Source: Edaphochlamys debaryana
Taxonomy: Eukaryota > Chlorophyta > Chlorophyceae > Chlamydomonadales
Reading direction: 5' to 3'
Assembly (NCBI GenBank): GCA_016858145.1
Contig: JAEHOE010000255.1
Coordinates: 1-64,000, forward strand
Length of the DNA: 64,000 nucleotides
A model generated the notes under the pieces. The model had not been told where the DNA came from. It saw only the letters and a list, made by a program, of their open reading frames with translations, and made no database searches. Positions 39,401-51,304 of this stretch are shown piece after piece. The position numbers and the translations under genes are program-made. Within the stretch, counting starts at the first letter, position 1. Each line of letters opens with the position of its first letter.

Positions 39401-41728
39401 GTAGACACATGCTCTAGCTATCATGTGCAGCGACCGACGAGGGGTCGCGTGTTCGTCGTTGGGATGGCGCGAAGACTCTTCTTCTTTTGCGAGCCATTGA
39501 AGCGAGCGCTCTGATTGAGGCTGACCCGATTCAAGCAAAGGTAAAGCCTCAAATGGCGCATGCACTGGAGTGAAGCGCGAAAGGCGGACAGAGCGAGGTC
39601 GCGCCATCTTGGTAAGCTGCAGCCGCGCGATAGAAAGCCTGAAAGTGCAGGCAAGGGGATCACCTATGACACGAGGACAGGCAGTCACGCGGATGAAAGC
39701 GCCGGACTGCGCAGCAACATCGCGGTCGTGCAGCCGTGCCGCCTGGCGCTCGGCGAACGCCCACCCCCGCTCAGTCCCCCCGCTCCAGCAGGGCCAAGTG
39801 CCCTCCCCACGTATGCCCGCTCCCGTAGCATGGCCCTCACAGGAGCGAAGCTCCATGAAGGGTGCCTGGCCCCCGCACGTGGACGCAGAGGAAGGCGGGG
39901 CCCGGGCCCCCGCCCACACGCGGCCGGTGAGCGGGCCGCCCCGCATCGCAACGCACAATCCCGCCCCTGCACCCGATACACTCTCGCCCCCGCTTTCCAA
40001 GGCAGCAGACACGTGCCAGCAGCGCGCAGCCACGCCTATCCTCACCGCTCCCTCCAAACCGCCTTGATGACCATGGGTGCGCCAGGCCAGCTGGCAGACA
40101 CGGGCCCCGCCGCAATGCACACGCTCGTCCACTGCGTCTCCCCCCCGCCCCCAGGCAGACTCGGCCATCGCAGACAGCGACACAAGCAGCGGTCCGGCAG
40201 CACAGAGGCGTCTAAAGACACCGTGCACAGGAGAAGGCTGAGACGACGCACCGCCACCAAGCCACAGCGACAAGACCCCCCATCAGCGGGCTCCGGCGGG
40301 CTGCCTGAGGACGAGCTCACGCAAGGAGGTTAGGGAGCCCACACCCCGGCGGCGACGCCAGCTCCCTCTGCTGCGAGTCCCCCCTGCTGGTCACACCTCC
40401 GCCGCATGCCGTGGCGCATCGGAACCCCCGCGCAAGGTGCCGTGTACCTCGGCCCTCGCTCGGCCGTGCTGACAGCCCCCGTCTCCAGCTGCAGGCAGGC
40501 CCCCTGCGCCCCCCACCCAGAGGCTGTGCACCACCAGCTTGTCCGCACTTGGCGGCAGCGCCAAGCCCGCCCTGCACGGACCAGGCCGCTTGGTCCTCTC
40601 AAGGCCACACGGCCAAGCTGCCTCTGCTCGCACAAGCTGCGTGGGAAGCCCGCTCCACCGCCCACGCCGCGTGCAGGCAAGCCCCAGGGACCCCTGCGGC
40701 TGGGGGCAGAAGGACTCACACTGGAGCCCTCGAGCCGGGCGGGGGACCAGCGCCGGGCGGGGGCCAGAGCACCAGGCCGCGGCCCCCCCGCGTGTGGCTC
40801 CGCCACGGCCACGGCCGTCTGCAGCGGTATGCCTTCCGCCGCTGAGCTCCGGACGCCAAGCAGCTGCGCTTGCACCTGCCTCTCGAGGCGGTGCCACGCG
40901 GACCAGACCCCCACGGAAGCCTGCAGCCGCGACACACCACCCGGGAAGTGCAAGGCGGAAGGCCAGGGCCTGCCAGGGGGCGGCTTGGGGTGGCTTGGGG
41001 TGGCGTCCCCCACACGCCGGACTTCGTCGGACCCCAGCTCCTTGCCAGCCGTTGTGCAACCGTCACCAGGCGATTACAGAGCCTCCAGGCTGCTGCTTTT
41101 GATGCAGCCGCGCGGTGCTCCGCGAGCGCGCCCATCGATGCAGGCTTGGCGAGCGCGTGCGTCCTTGTCGAGCTGCAGAGCCGTAGACACATGCTCTAGC
41201 TATCATGTGCAGCGACCGACGAGGGGTCGCGTGTTCGTCGTTGGGATGGCGCGAAGACTCTTCTTCTTTTGCGAGCCATTGAAGCGAGCGCTCTGATTGA
41301 GGCTGACCCGATTCAAGCAAAGGTAAAGCCTCAAATGGCGCATGCACTGGAGTGAAGCGCGAAAGGCGGACAGAGCGAGGTCGCGCCATCTTGGTAAGCT
41401 GCAGCCGCGCGATAGAAAGCCTGAAAGTGCAGGCAAGGGGATCACCTATGACACGAGGACAGGCAGTCACGCGGATGAAAGCGCCGGACTGCGCAGCAAC
41501 ATCGCGGTCGTGCAGCCGTGCCGCCTGGCGCTCGGCGAACGCCCACCCCCGCTCAGTCCCCCCGCTCCAGCAGGGCCAAGTGCCCTCCCCACGTATGCCC
41601 GCTCCCGTAGCATGGCCCTCACAGGAGCGAAGCTCCATGAAGGGTGCCTGGCCCCCGCACGTGGACGCAGAGGAAGGCGGGGCCCGGGCCCCCGCCCACA
41701 CGCGGCCGGTGAGCGGGCCGCCCCGCAT
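30423..41728. repeat. Satellite array B, ~1782-bp tandem repeat, 6.35 monomers
   Basis: Monomers begin at 30423, 32202, 33984, 35767, 37540, 39322 and 41104, the last cut after 625 bp at the junction with array C. The unit aligns end to end with array A in the same orientation, sharing exact blocks such as gaagactcttcttcttttgc, ccaagtgccctccccacgta and gacaccgtgcacaggagaag between diverged stretches. Copies within B are nearly identical. Exceptions are the more distinct first unit, one extra C near 35670, one extra G near 36042, and loss of one 10-bp repeat (ggcttggggt) near 37435. Reading frames differ from those of A, so I treat it as non-coding. Confidence 0.97.
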
Positions 41729-43095
41729 GGGCCGTTATGTCAACGGTGGGTGGCACGCTGGGTCCATTCCTCTCCCAGCCGCCAGATCGACCCCACGAAA
41801 CCCGCCGTTTGCACCGGGAAACCTCCTTCACTTAGGGCAGAAAGTCCCTACGGCCTCCGCCCCCCCGACCACCACAGCGGCCTGTATCTTAGCACTGGCT
41901 ATCCAATGCGCCCGGTCCCGCCCATCCGCGTGCACTGTGGTTCAAGCGCGAGCGGCGGACGCAGAAGTTTGCTCGCACCGTCCAGCGCCACGACATTATG
42001 GTAGGGCTCGATGCTGTGTATCCAGCGGTGTGAAAGTGGTGACCGGCAAGCGTGGGCACCGGACCCGGGCATGTCAACCGCATTCCCGCTGCTCGGCCCC
42101 AGCTCTTGACCGCGAGTAGTCCCTGCAGTCCTTCTTTGAGCACAGGTGCTAGAGCTGCGGGCGGGCACGCAGCTGGCGCGCTTTGCTGGTACGGCTTGCA
42201 TGGGGTGCGCGGTATAAGGTGCTGGGGGGGTCCGCTGCGGAGTCCTGTTCTGGGCTCTACACACCAAGCGTACCCCTAAACTCACCTGCTCTCAATCACA
42301 ATAGTGCCCTCCTATGCAGCGCTGTGCTGCGCTGGGCACCAAGCGCATGCCGGACGACCCCCGCACTGCGTTGACCCCGAGCCCCTCTCGGAACCGCATT
42401 GCCGGCGGCCTGACGTGAGCAGCAGGAGCCGCTAAGCACAACGTAAGGCCCCAGCGCTTGTTGCGCAGTCCACCAGTGAGCTTGGACGTCGGGTGTAGCG
42501 GGGCTGTAGCAGGCTGTGCGCGGCGCTAGCGCGCGGCGACCGGACACCGGGGGTTCGGAGGGACTAAGTTGCCGGAGTGAAGGTAATGCCGGCCCCCGTG
42601 CCGTAGGCGCCTGGCCTTCGCACCTTGATGGCTAGCTACGTAGGCGCTACTCCACTGGCATCAGCAGCATAGCGCACCAGTCCGCGGCAGCCCAGTTCGC
42701 CACGTCGCGCCGAGCGGCCATGCCGATGCCCCACGTGCGCCCCGACAAGAATCAACAAGTCGGCTTCACTCTAGCTTGCTTCTCCCGTCTGGCTATACAG
42801 GTCACTTTCTGGGCTGCTGCACTACTGGGTGAGCACACGTCTCTGCTCTTCCTGATGTCGGTGTCGAGCTGCGGAATGGCGGTGTAAATCAGACAAGGCC
42901 AGCTGGAAGTCTACGACCGTGCTCCGTAGGTATGTAACATGTCAGCATATACGCCAAATAAGCGTCACATCAACCGCCATAGCCTGGCCGGCATGCCCGC
43001 GTGACACGCGACGTACCGACCTCCGACACCCCTCCGCCCCCGCGTTCACATTGCTCGCTCAGTGCGCAGCTCCTCACCCTCCTTTCGCCAGCCCG

Positions 43096-43135
43096 AAAAC
43101 AATAACATAAATGTAAATAAATGTATGCATTGTAG
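43096..43135. other. AT-rich stretch in array C monomer with plus-strand TGTAA and AATAAA-like motifs
   Basis: The run aataacataaatgtaaata stands out in GC-rich DNA. On the plus strand it includes TGTAA, the usual polyadenylation signal of volvocine algae. It lies about 110 bp beyond the 3' end of the minus-strand transposase exon, but in the wrong orientation for it. It recurs every 2527 bp. Function unknown. Confidence 0.35.
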
Positions 43136-43242
43136 CTCTTGCGTTTCGCGCGCATGTCCCTGCTGTGTGACATGATGCTAATGCCCTCAGTTCCCACAAC
43201 ACGCGCCCTCCGCCTGCCCCCGCTCCCATCCCCCAGTACTCC

Positions 43243-43722
43243 TCAGCGGAACCGCTTGTGCGGCCAGTCGCCCTCCGCAGCGATGATGGACGGCAGCGTC
43301 TTGGAGAACAGCCGCGCCACTGCCGTCTGGACCCACTCCGCAGTGATCTCCCGGCGGAAGATGTGCTGCAGCTGAGTCAGGTAGGTCTCGATGGGGGTGT
43401 TTCGGGGCAGCAGGTTCCGCATGATCCACTCGTCCATCTTGCCACACACGCGTGCGTGACTCTGCTCAATCACGCAGTGCATGTCTGGGCTGTAGGTAGG
43501 GAGCCGGGTGTGGTCGGCTAGGGTAATGCCCAGCGCAGCCCACTTCGGGTCCGTCAGCTTGGCATGCGTGCTCGGATTGTCCCAAGAGTACCGCGGCCGT
43601 GCAGCTCTCCCCGTCAGGCCCGCCCTCGCAGCCCGGTCGTCCCACTCGCTCTTGGTGCTCTTGATGATGTCGAAGAACTCCTCCTCCGTGCCCCCCTTTG
43701 CAGGGCGCTTGGTGCGCTTGGT
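43243..43722 (-). pseudogene. Tc1/mariner-like DDE transposase, C-terminal half (array C copy 1)
   Basis: The open frame runs 43860-43243 (205 codons), but a splice acceptor (CCCATTGCAG) just upstream of 43722 suggests the real exon starts there. Motifs of a DDE_3/Tc1-mariner catalytic core: YSWDNPSTHA (second catalytic Asp at residue 94 of the open frame) and LPTYSPDMHCVIEQ (Glu 132), 37 residues apart, followed by a helical tail (ETYLTQLQHIFRR) and the C-terminus DWPHKRFR with TGA. The family consensus is LPPYSPDLNPIE; the NP of that motif is HC here. The N-terminal DNA-binding domain and the first catalytic Asp are absent from the monomer, since upstream sequence passes into the endonuclease fragment. 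It cannot be an active transposase alone. Such enzymes cut and paste DNA at TA sites. Confidence 0.8.
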
Positions 43723-44231
43723 CTGCAATGGGGACAAGGCGGCGGCGGCGTGGCGGGCACAACAAGCGGTCATTCCCGGCCTGGGTGGCCAGCCGGTACT
43801 GCTCGCGGCGCAATGCTGGGGCTGCGCTGAATTCGAGGGGAGTCGATGCTCTAGAGCCAAGGTTCTGGGAGCTTGAGTGCGGCTGTGTGGGGCAGAAGAG
43901 CTGTCACGCCGTCATGAAGAGCATCAGGACCAGCCCTGACCCGGACGCCCCAACATGCTTCACGTGTCCTTTCCACGACGCACACAGCAGGCGCCCGGCT
44001 AGCAAGTTAGCCCGGCATGCATTTGCTATGCTATGCCGGATAGCAGCTGCAGTGCAGCAGGGCACTGGCGCAAGGTGCACAGTCGTGCCGGAGTTCCGGC
44101 CGGCACGTGGGCTGGCCCCCTTCGACTTCGCTCTGTTGGAGTGGCGGGTGCTAGTGGAGGTGGACGGCTCGCAGCACACGGTGGGGGCGCATAACGCGAA
44201 ACACACACGCCCGGTGGTAGTTGGTAGTTAG
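43698..44231 (+). pseudogene. Vsr/DUF559-like (EDxHD-type) endonuclease fragment (array C copy 1)
   Basis: Frame of 177 codons; the first ~55 residues overlap the transposase exon antisense and are probably not real. Family-like part: a Cys cluster (CGCVGQKSCH, then CFTCPFHDAH at 87-96) that may bind zinc, SKLARHAFAML (102-112), PEFRP (131-135), and PFDFALLEWRVLVEVDGSQH (141-160), the D...ExDGxxH signature of Vsr/DUF559-like PD-(D/E)XK nucleases and related homing endonucleases. In the family about 40-50 more residues follow, including conserved Arg/Asp/Lys; here the frame stops 17 residues after the His, near the monomer boundary, so the protein is truncated. The ancestor was probably a mobile-element or homing endonuclease. 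Activity is doubtful. Confidence 0.65.
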
Positions 44232-44258
44232 GTGGTTGGCGGTTGGTTGGCGGGTGGG
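44213..44258 (+). repeat. G-rich TTGG/GGTGG tract at the array C unit boundary
   Basis: The tract ggtagttaggtggttggcgg, continuing gttggttggcgggtggg, has at least six GG or GGG runs with short spacers, compatible with a two-tetrad G-quadruplex on the plus strand. It recurs once per monomer at about 46740, 49268, 51795, 54322, 56849, 59376 and 61903. The first monomer starts at 41729, immediately after this tract's phase, so the tract is absent at the B/C junction. Confidence 0.75.
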
Positions 44259-45769
44259 CCGTTATGTCAACGGTGGGTGGCACGCTGGGTCCATTCCTCT
44301 CCCAGCCGCCAGATCGACCCCACGAAACCCGCCGTTTGCACCGGGAAACCTCCTTCACTTAGGGCAGAAAGTCCCTACGGCCTCCGCCCCCCCGACCACC
44401 ACAGCGGCCTGTATCTTAGCACTGGCTATCCAATGCGCCCGGTCCCGCCCATCCGCGTGCACTGTGGTTCAAGCGCGAGCGGCGGACGCAGAAGTTTGCT
44501 CGCACCGTCCAGCGCCACGACATTATGGTAGGGCTCGATGCTGTGTATCCAGCGGTGTGAAAGTGGTGACCGGCAAGCGTGGGCACCGGACCCGGGCATG
44601 TCAACCGCATTCCCGCTGCTCGGCCCCAGCTCTTGACCGCGAGTAGTCCCTGCAGTCCTTCTTTGAGCACAGGTGCTAGAGCTGCGGGCGGGCACGCAGC
44701 TGGCGCGCTTTGCTGGTACGGCTTGCATGGGGTGCGCGGTATAAGGTGCTGGGGGGGTCCGCTGCGGAGTCCTGTTCTGGGCTCTACACACCAAGCGTAC
44801 CCCTAAACTCACCTGCTCTCAATCACAATAGTGCCCTCCTATGCAGCGCTGTGCTGCGCTGGGCACCAAGCGCATGCCGGACGACCCCCGCACTGCGTTG
44901 ACCCCGAGCCCCTCTCGGAACCGCATTGCCGGCGGCCTGACGTGAGCAGCAGGAGCCGCTAAGCACAACGTAAGGCCCCAGCGCTTGTTGCGCAGTCCAC
45001 CAGTGATCTTGGACGTCGGGTGTAGCGGGGCTGTAGCAGGCTGTGCGCGGCGCTAGCGCGCGGCGACCGGACACCGGGGGTTCGGAGGGACTAAGTTGCC
45101 GGAGTGAAGGTAATGCCGGCCCCCGTGCCGTAGGCGCCTGGCCTTCGCACCTTGATGGCTAGCTACGTAGGCGCTACTCCACTGGCATCAGCAGCATAGC
45201 GCACCAGTCCGCGGCAGCCCAGTTCGCCACGTCGCGCCGAGCGGCCATGCCGATGCCCCACGTGCGCCCCGACAAGAATCAACAAGTCGGCTTCACTCTA
45301 GCTTGCTTCTCCCGTCTGGCTATACAGGTCACTTTCTGGGCTGCTGCACTACTGGGTGAGCACACGTCTCTGCTCTTCCTGATGTCGGTGTCGAGCTGCG
45401 GAATGGCGGTGTAAATCAGACAAGGCCAGCTGGAAGTCTACGACCGTGCTCCGTAGGTATGTAACATGTCAGCATATACGCCAAATAAGCGTCACATCAA
45501 CCGCCATAGCCTGGCCGGCATGCCCGCGTGACACGCGACGTACCGACCTCCGACACCCCTCCGCCCCCGCGTTCACATTGCTCGCTCAGTGCGCAGCTCC
45601 TCACCCTCCTTTCGCCAGCCCGAAAACAATAACATAAATGTAAATAAATGTATGCATTGTAGCTCTTGCGTTTCGCGCGCATGTCCCTGCTGTGTGACAT
45701 GATGCTAATGCCCTCAGTTCCCACAACACGCGCCCTCCGCCTGCCCCCGCTCCCATCCCCCAGTACTCC

Positions 45770-46249
45770 TCAGCGGAACCGCTTGTGCGGCCAGTCGCCC
45801 TCCGCAGCGATGATGGACGGCAGCGTCTTGGAGAACAGCCGCGCCACTGCCGTCTGGACCCACTCCGCAGTGATCTCCCGGCGGAAGATGTGCTGCAGCT
45901 GAGTCAGGTAGGTCTCGATGGGGGTGTTTCGGGGCAGCAGGTTCCGCATGATCCACTCGTCCATCTTGCCACACACGCGTGCGTGACTCTGCTCAATCAC
46001 GCAGTGCATGTCTGGGCTGTAGGTAGGGAGCCGGGTGTGGTCGGCTAGGGTAATGCCCAGCGCAGCCCACTTCGGGTCCGTCAGCTTGGCATGCGTGCTC
46101 GGATTGTCCCAAGAGTACCGCGGCCGTGCAGCTCTCCCCGTCAGGCCCGCCCTCGCAGCCCGGTCGTCCCACTCGCTCTTGGTGCTCTTGATGATGTCGA
46201 AGAACTCCTCCTCCGTGCCCCCCTTTGCAGGGCGCTTGGTGCGCTTGGT
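45770..46249 (-). pseudogene. DDE transposase fragment, array C copy 2
   Basis: Protein identical to copy 1 at 43243; open frame up to 46387. Its monomer also has the private gtgatcttgg variant near 45004. Confidence 0.78.
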
Positions 46250-46758
46250 CTGCAATGGGGACAAGGCGGCGGCGGCGTGGCGGGCACAACAAGCGGTCAT
46301 TCCCGGCCTGGGTGGCCAGCCGGTACTGCTCGCGGCGCAATGCTGGGGCTGCGCTGAATTCGAGGGGAGTCGATGCTCTAGAGCCAAGGTTCTGGGAGCT
46401 TGAGTGCGGCTGTGTGGGGCAGAAGAGCTGTCACGCCGTCATGAAGAGCATCAGGACCAGCCCTGACCCGGACGCCCCAACATGCTTCACGTGTCCTTTC
46501 CACGACGCACACAGCAGGCGCCCGGCTAGCAAGTTAGCCCGGCATGCATTTGCTATGCTATGCCGGATAGCAGCTGCAGTGCAGCAGGGCACTGGCGCAA
46601 GGTGCACAGTCGTGCCGGAGTTCCGGCCGGCACGTGGGCTGGCCCCCTTCGACTTCGCTCTGTTGGAGTGGCGGGTGCTAGTGGAGGTGGACGGCTCGCA
46701 GCACACGGTGGGGGCGCATAACGCGAAACACACACGCCCGGTGGTAGTTGGTAGTTAG
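46225..46758 (+). pseudogene. Vsr/DUF559-like endonuclease fragment, array C copy 2
   Basis: Protein identical to copy 1 at 43698, with the same truncation after the ExDGxxH motif. Confidence 0.63.
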
Positions 46759-48297
46759 GTGGTTGGCGGTTGGTTGGCGGGTGGGCCGTTATGTCAACGG
46801 TGGGTGGCACGCTGGGTCCATTCCTCTCCCAGCCGCCAGATCGACCCCACGAAACCCGCCGTTTGCACCGGGAAACCTCCTTCACTTAGGGCAGAAAGTC
46901 CCTACGGCCTCCGCCCCCCCGACCACCACAGCGGCCTGTATCTTAGCACTGGCTATCCAATGCGCCCGGTCCCGCCCATCCGCGTGCACTGTGGTTCAAG
47001 CGCGAGCGGCGGACGCAGAAGTTTGCTCGCACCGTCCAGCGCCACGACATTATGGTAGGGCTCGATGCTGTGTATCCAGCGGTGTGAAAGTGGTGACCGG
47101 CAAGCGTGGGCACCGGACCCGGGCATGTCAACCGCATTCCCGCTGCTCGGCCCCAGCTCTTGACCGCGAGTAGTCCCTGCAGTCCTTCTTTGAGCACAGG
47201 TGCTAGAGCTGCGGGCGGGCACGCAGCTGGCGCGCTTTGCTGGTACGGCTTGCATGGGGTGCGCGGTATAAGGTGCTGGGGGGGGTCCGCTGCGGAGTCC
47301 TGTTCTGGGCTCTACACACCAAGCGTACCCCTAAACTCACCTGCTCTCAATCACAATAGTGCCCTCCTATGCAGCGCTGTGCTGCGCTGGGCACCAAGCG
47401 CATGCCGGACGACCCCCGCACTGCGTTGACCCCGAGCCCCTCTCGGAACCGCATTGCCGGCGGCCTGACGTGAGCAGCAGGAGCCGCTAAGCACAACGTA
47501 AGGCCCCAGCGCTTGTTGCGCAGTCCACCAGTGAGCTTGGACGTCGGGTGTAGCGGGGCTGTAGCAGGCTGTGCGCGGCGCTAGCGCGCGGCGACCGGAC
47601 ACCGGGGGTTCGGAGGGACTAAGTTGCCGGAGTGAAGGTAATGCCGGCCCCCGTGCCGTAGGCGCCTGGCCTTCGCACCTTGATGGCTAGCTACGTAGGC
47701 GCTACTCCACTGGCATCAGCAGCATAGCGCACCAGTCCGCGGCAGCCCAGTTCGCCACGTCGCGCCGAGCGGCCATGCCGATGCCCCACGTGCGCCCCGA
47801 CAAGAATCAACAAGTCGGCTTCACTCTAGCTTGCTTCTCCCGTCTGGCTATACAGGTCACTTTCTGGGCTGCTGCACTACTGGGTGAGCACACGTCTCTG
47901 CTCTTCCTGATGTCGGTGTCGAGCTGCGGAATGGCGGTGTAAATCAGACAAGGCCAGCTGGAAGTCTACGACCGTGCTCCGTAGGTATGTAACATGTCAG
48001 CATATACGCCAAATAAGCGTCACATCAACCGCCATAGCCTGGCCGGCATGCCCGCGTGACACGCGACGTACCGACCTCCGACACCCCTCCGCCCCCGCGT
48101 TCACATTGCTCGCTCAGTGCGCAGCTCCTCACCCTCCTTTCGCCAGCCCGAAAACAATAACATAAATGTAAATAAATGTATGCATTGTAGCTCTTGCGTT
48201 TCGCGCGCATGTCCCTGCTGTGTGACATGATGCTAATGCCCTCAGTTCCCACAACACGCGCCCTCCGCCTGCCCCCGCTCCCATCCCCCAGTACTCC

Positions 48298-48777
48298 TCA
48301 GCGGAACCGCTTGTGCGGCCAGTCGCCCTCCGCAGCGATGATGGACGGCAGCGTCTTGGAGAACAGCCGCGCCACTGCCGTCTGGACCCACTCCGCAGTG
48401 ATCTCCCGGCGGAAGATGTGCTGCAGCTGAGTCAGGTAGGTCTCGATGGGGGTGTTTCGGGGCAGCAGGTTCCGCATGATCCACTCGTCCATCTTGCCAC
48501 ACACGCGTGCGTGACTCTGCTCAATCACGCAGTGCATGTCTGGGCTGTAGGTAGGGAGCCGGGTGTGGTCGGCTAGGGTAATGCCCAGCGCAGCCCACTT
48601 CGGGTCCGTCAGCTTGGCATGCGTGCTCGGATTGTCCCAAGAGTACCGCGGCCGTGCAGCTCTCCCCGTCAGGCCCGCCCTCGCAGCCCGGTCGTCCCAC
48701 TCGCTCTTGGTGCTCTTGATGATGTCGAAGAACTCCTCCTCCGTGCCCCCCTTTGCAGGGCGCTTGGTGCGCTTGGT
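48298..48777 (-). pseudogene. DDE transposase fragment, array C copy 3
   Basis: Identical protein; open frame to 48915. Its monomer carries the single extra G near 47281, outside this fragment. Confidence 0.78.
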
Positions 48778-49286
48778 CTGCAATGGGGACAAGGCGGCGG
48801 CGGCGTGGCGGGCACAACAAGCGGTCATTCCCGGCCTGGGTGGCCAGCCGGTACTGCTCGCGGCGCAATGCTGGGGCTGCGCTGAATTCGAGGGGAGTCG
48901 ATGCTCTAGAGCCAAGGTTCTGGGAGCTTGAGTGCGGCTGTGTGGGGCAGAAGAGCTGTCACGCCGTCATGAAGAGCATCAGGACCAGCCCTGACCCGGA
49001 CGCCCCAACATGCTTCACGTGTCCTTTCCACGACGCACACAGCAGGCGCCCGGCTAGCAAGTTAGCCCGGCATGCATTTGCTATGCTATGCCGGATAGCA
49101 GCTGCAGTGCAGCAGGGCACTGGCGCAAGGTGCACAGTCGTGCCGGAGTTCCGGCCGGCACGTGGGCTGGCCCCCTTCGACTTCGCTCTGTTGGAGTGGC
49201 GGGTGCTAGTGGAGGTGGACGGCTCGCAGCACACGGTGGGGGCGCATAACGCGAAACACACACGCCCGGTGGTAGTTGGTAGTTAG
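48753..49286 (+). pseudogene. Vsr/DUF559-like endonuclease fragment, array C copy 3
   Basis: Identical protein to copy 1. Confidence 0.63.
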
Positions 49287-50824
49287 GTGGTTGGCGGTTG
49301 GTTGGCGGGTGGGCCGTTATGTCAACGGTGGGTGGCACGCTGGGTCCATTCCTCTCCCAGCCGCCAGATCGACCCCACGAAACCCGCCGTTTGCACCGGG
49401 AAACCTCCTTCACTTAGGGCAGAAAGTCCCTACGGCCTCCGCCCCCCCGACCACCACAGCGGCCTGTATCTTAGCACTGGCTATCCAATGCGCCCGGTCC
49501 CGCCCATCCGCGTGCACTGTGGTTCAAGCGCGAGCGGCGGACGCAGAAGTTTGCTCGCACCGTCCAGCGCCACGACATTATGGTAGGGCTCGATGCTGTG
49601 TATCCAGCGGTGTGAAAGTGGTGACCGGCAAGCGTGGGCACCGGACCCGGGCATGTCAACCGCATTCCCGCTGCTCGGCCCCAGCTCTTGACCGCGAGTA
49701 GTCCCTGCAGTCCTTCTTTGAGCACAGGTGCTAGAGCTGCGGGCGGGCACGCAGCTGGCGCGCTTTGCTGGTACGGCTTGCATGGGGTGCGCGGTATAAG
49801 GTGCTGGGGGGGTCCGCTGCGGAGTCCTGTTCTGGGCTCTACACACCAAGCGTACCCCTAAACTCACCTGCTCTCAATCACAATAGTGCCCTCCTATGCA
49901 GCGCTGTGCTGCGCTGGGCACCAAGCGCATGCCGGACGACCCCCGCACTGCGTTGACCCCGAGCCCCTCTCGGAACCGCATTGCCGGCGGCCTGACGTGA
50001 GCAGCAGGAGCCGCTAAGCACAACGTAAGGCCCCAGCGCTTGTTGCGCAGTCCACCAGTGAGCTTGGACGTCGGGTGTAGCGGGGCTGTAGCAGGCTGTG
50101 CGCGGCGCTAGCGCGCGGCGACCGGACACCGGGGGTTCGGAGGGACTAAGTTGCCGGAGTGAAGGTAATGCCGGCCCCCGTGCCGTAGGCGCCTGGCCTT
50201 CGCACCTTGATGGCTAGCTACGTAGGCGCTACTCCACTGGCATCAGCAGCATAGCGCACCAGTCCGCGGCAGCCCAGTTCGCCACGTCGCGCCGAGCGGC
50301 CATGCCGATGCCCCACGTGCGCCCCGACAAGAATCAACAAGTCGGCTTCACTCTAGCTTGCTTCTCCCGTCTGGCTATACAGGTCACTTTCTGGGCTGCT
50401 GCACTACTGGGTGAGCACACGTCTCTGCTCTTCCTGATGTCGGTGTCGAGCTGCGGAATGGCGGTGTAAATCAGACAAGGCCAGCTGGAAGTCTACGACC
50501 GTGCTCCGTAGGTATGTAACATGTCAGCATATACGCCAAATAAGCGTCACATCAACCGCCATAGCCTGGCCGGCATGCCCGCGTGACACGCGACGTACCG
50601 ACCTCCGACACCCCTCCGCCCCCGCGTTCACATTGCTCGCTCAGTGCGCAGCTCCTCACCCTCCTTTCGCCAGCCCGAAAACAATAACATAAATGTAAAT
50701 AAATGTATGCATTGTAGCTCTTGCGTTTCGCGCGCATGTCCCTGCTGTGTGACATGATGCTAATGCCCTCAGTTCCCACAACACGCGCCCTCCGCCTGCC
50801 CCCGCTCCCATCCCCCAGTACTCC

Positions 50825-51304
50825 TCAGCGGAACCGCTTGTGCGGCCAGTCGCCCTCCGCAGCGATGATGGACGGCAGCGTCTTGGAGAACAGCCGCGCC
50901 ACTGCCGTCTGGACCCACTCCGCAGTGATCTCCCGGCGGAAGATGTGCTGCAGCTGAGTCAGGTAGGTCTCGATGGGGGTGTTTCGGGGCAGCAGGTTCC
51001 GCATGATCCACTCGTCCATCTTGCCACACACGCGTGCGTGACTCTGCTCAATCACGCAGTGCATGTCTGGGCTGTAGGTAGGGAGCCGGGTGTGGTCGGC
51101 TAGGGTAATGCCCAGCGCAGCCCACTTCGGGTCCGTCAGCTTGGCATGCGTGCTCGGATTGTCCCAAGAGTACCGCGGCCGTGCAGCTCTCCCCGTCAGG
51201 CCCGCCCTCGCAGCCCGGTCGTCCCACTCGCTCTTGGTGCTCTTGATGATGTCGAAGAACTCCTCCTCCGTGCCCCCCTTTGCAGGGCGCTTGGTGCGCT
51301 TGGT
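50825..51304 (-). pseudogene. DDE transposase fragment, array C copy 4
   Basis: Identical protein; open frame to 51442. Confidence 0.78.

Noticed and set aside
30423..41728. Array B frames of 296-330 codons repeated in each unit
   Set aside because: They overlap on both strands, have low-complexity Arg/Ala/Pro composition, and show no frame conservation against A.
43698..43860. N-terminal part of the endonuclease frame as real protein
   Set aside because: It is antisense to the transposase exon and its upstream splice region, and has simple Arg/Gly-rich composition.
44213..44258. Interstitial telomere repeats
   Set aside because: The tract is TTGG/GGTGG-rich but contains no TTTAGGG or TTTTAGGG arrays; none were seen at the window edges either.
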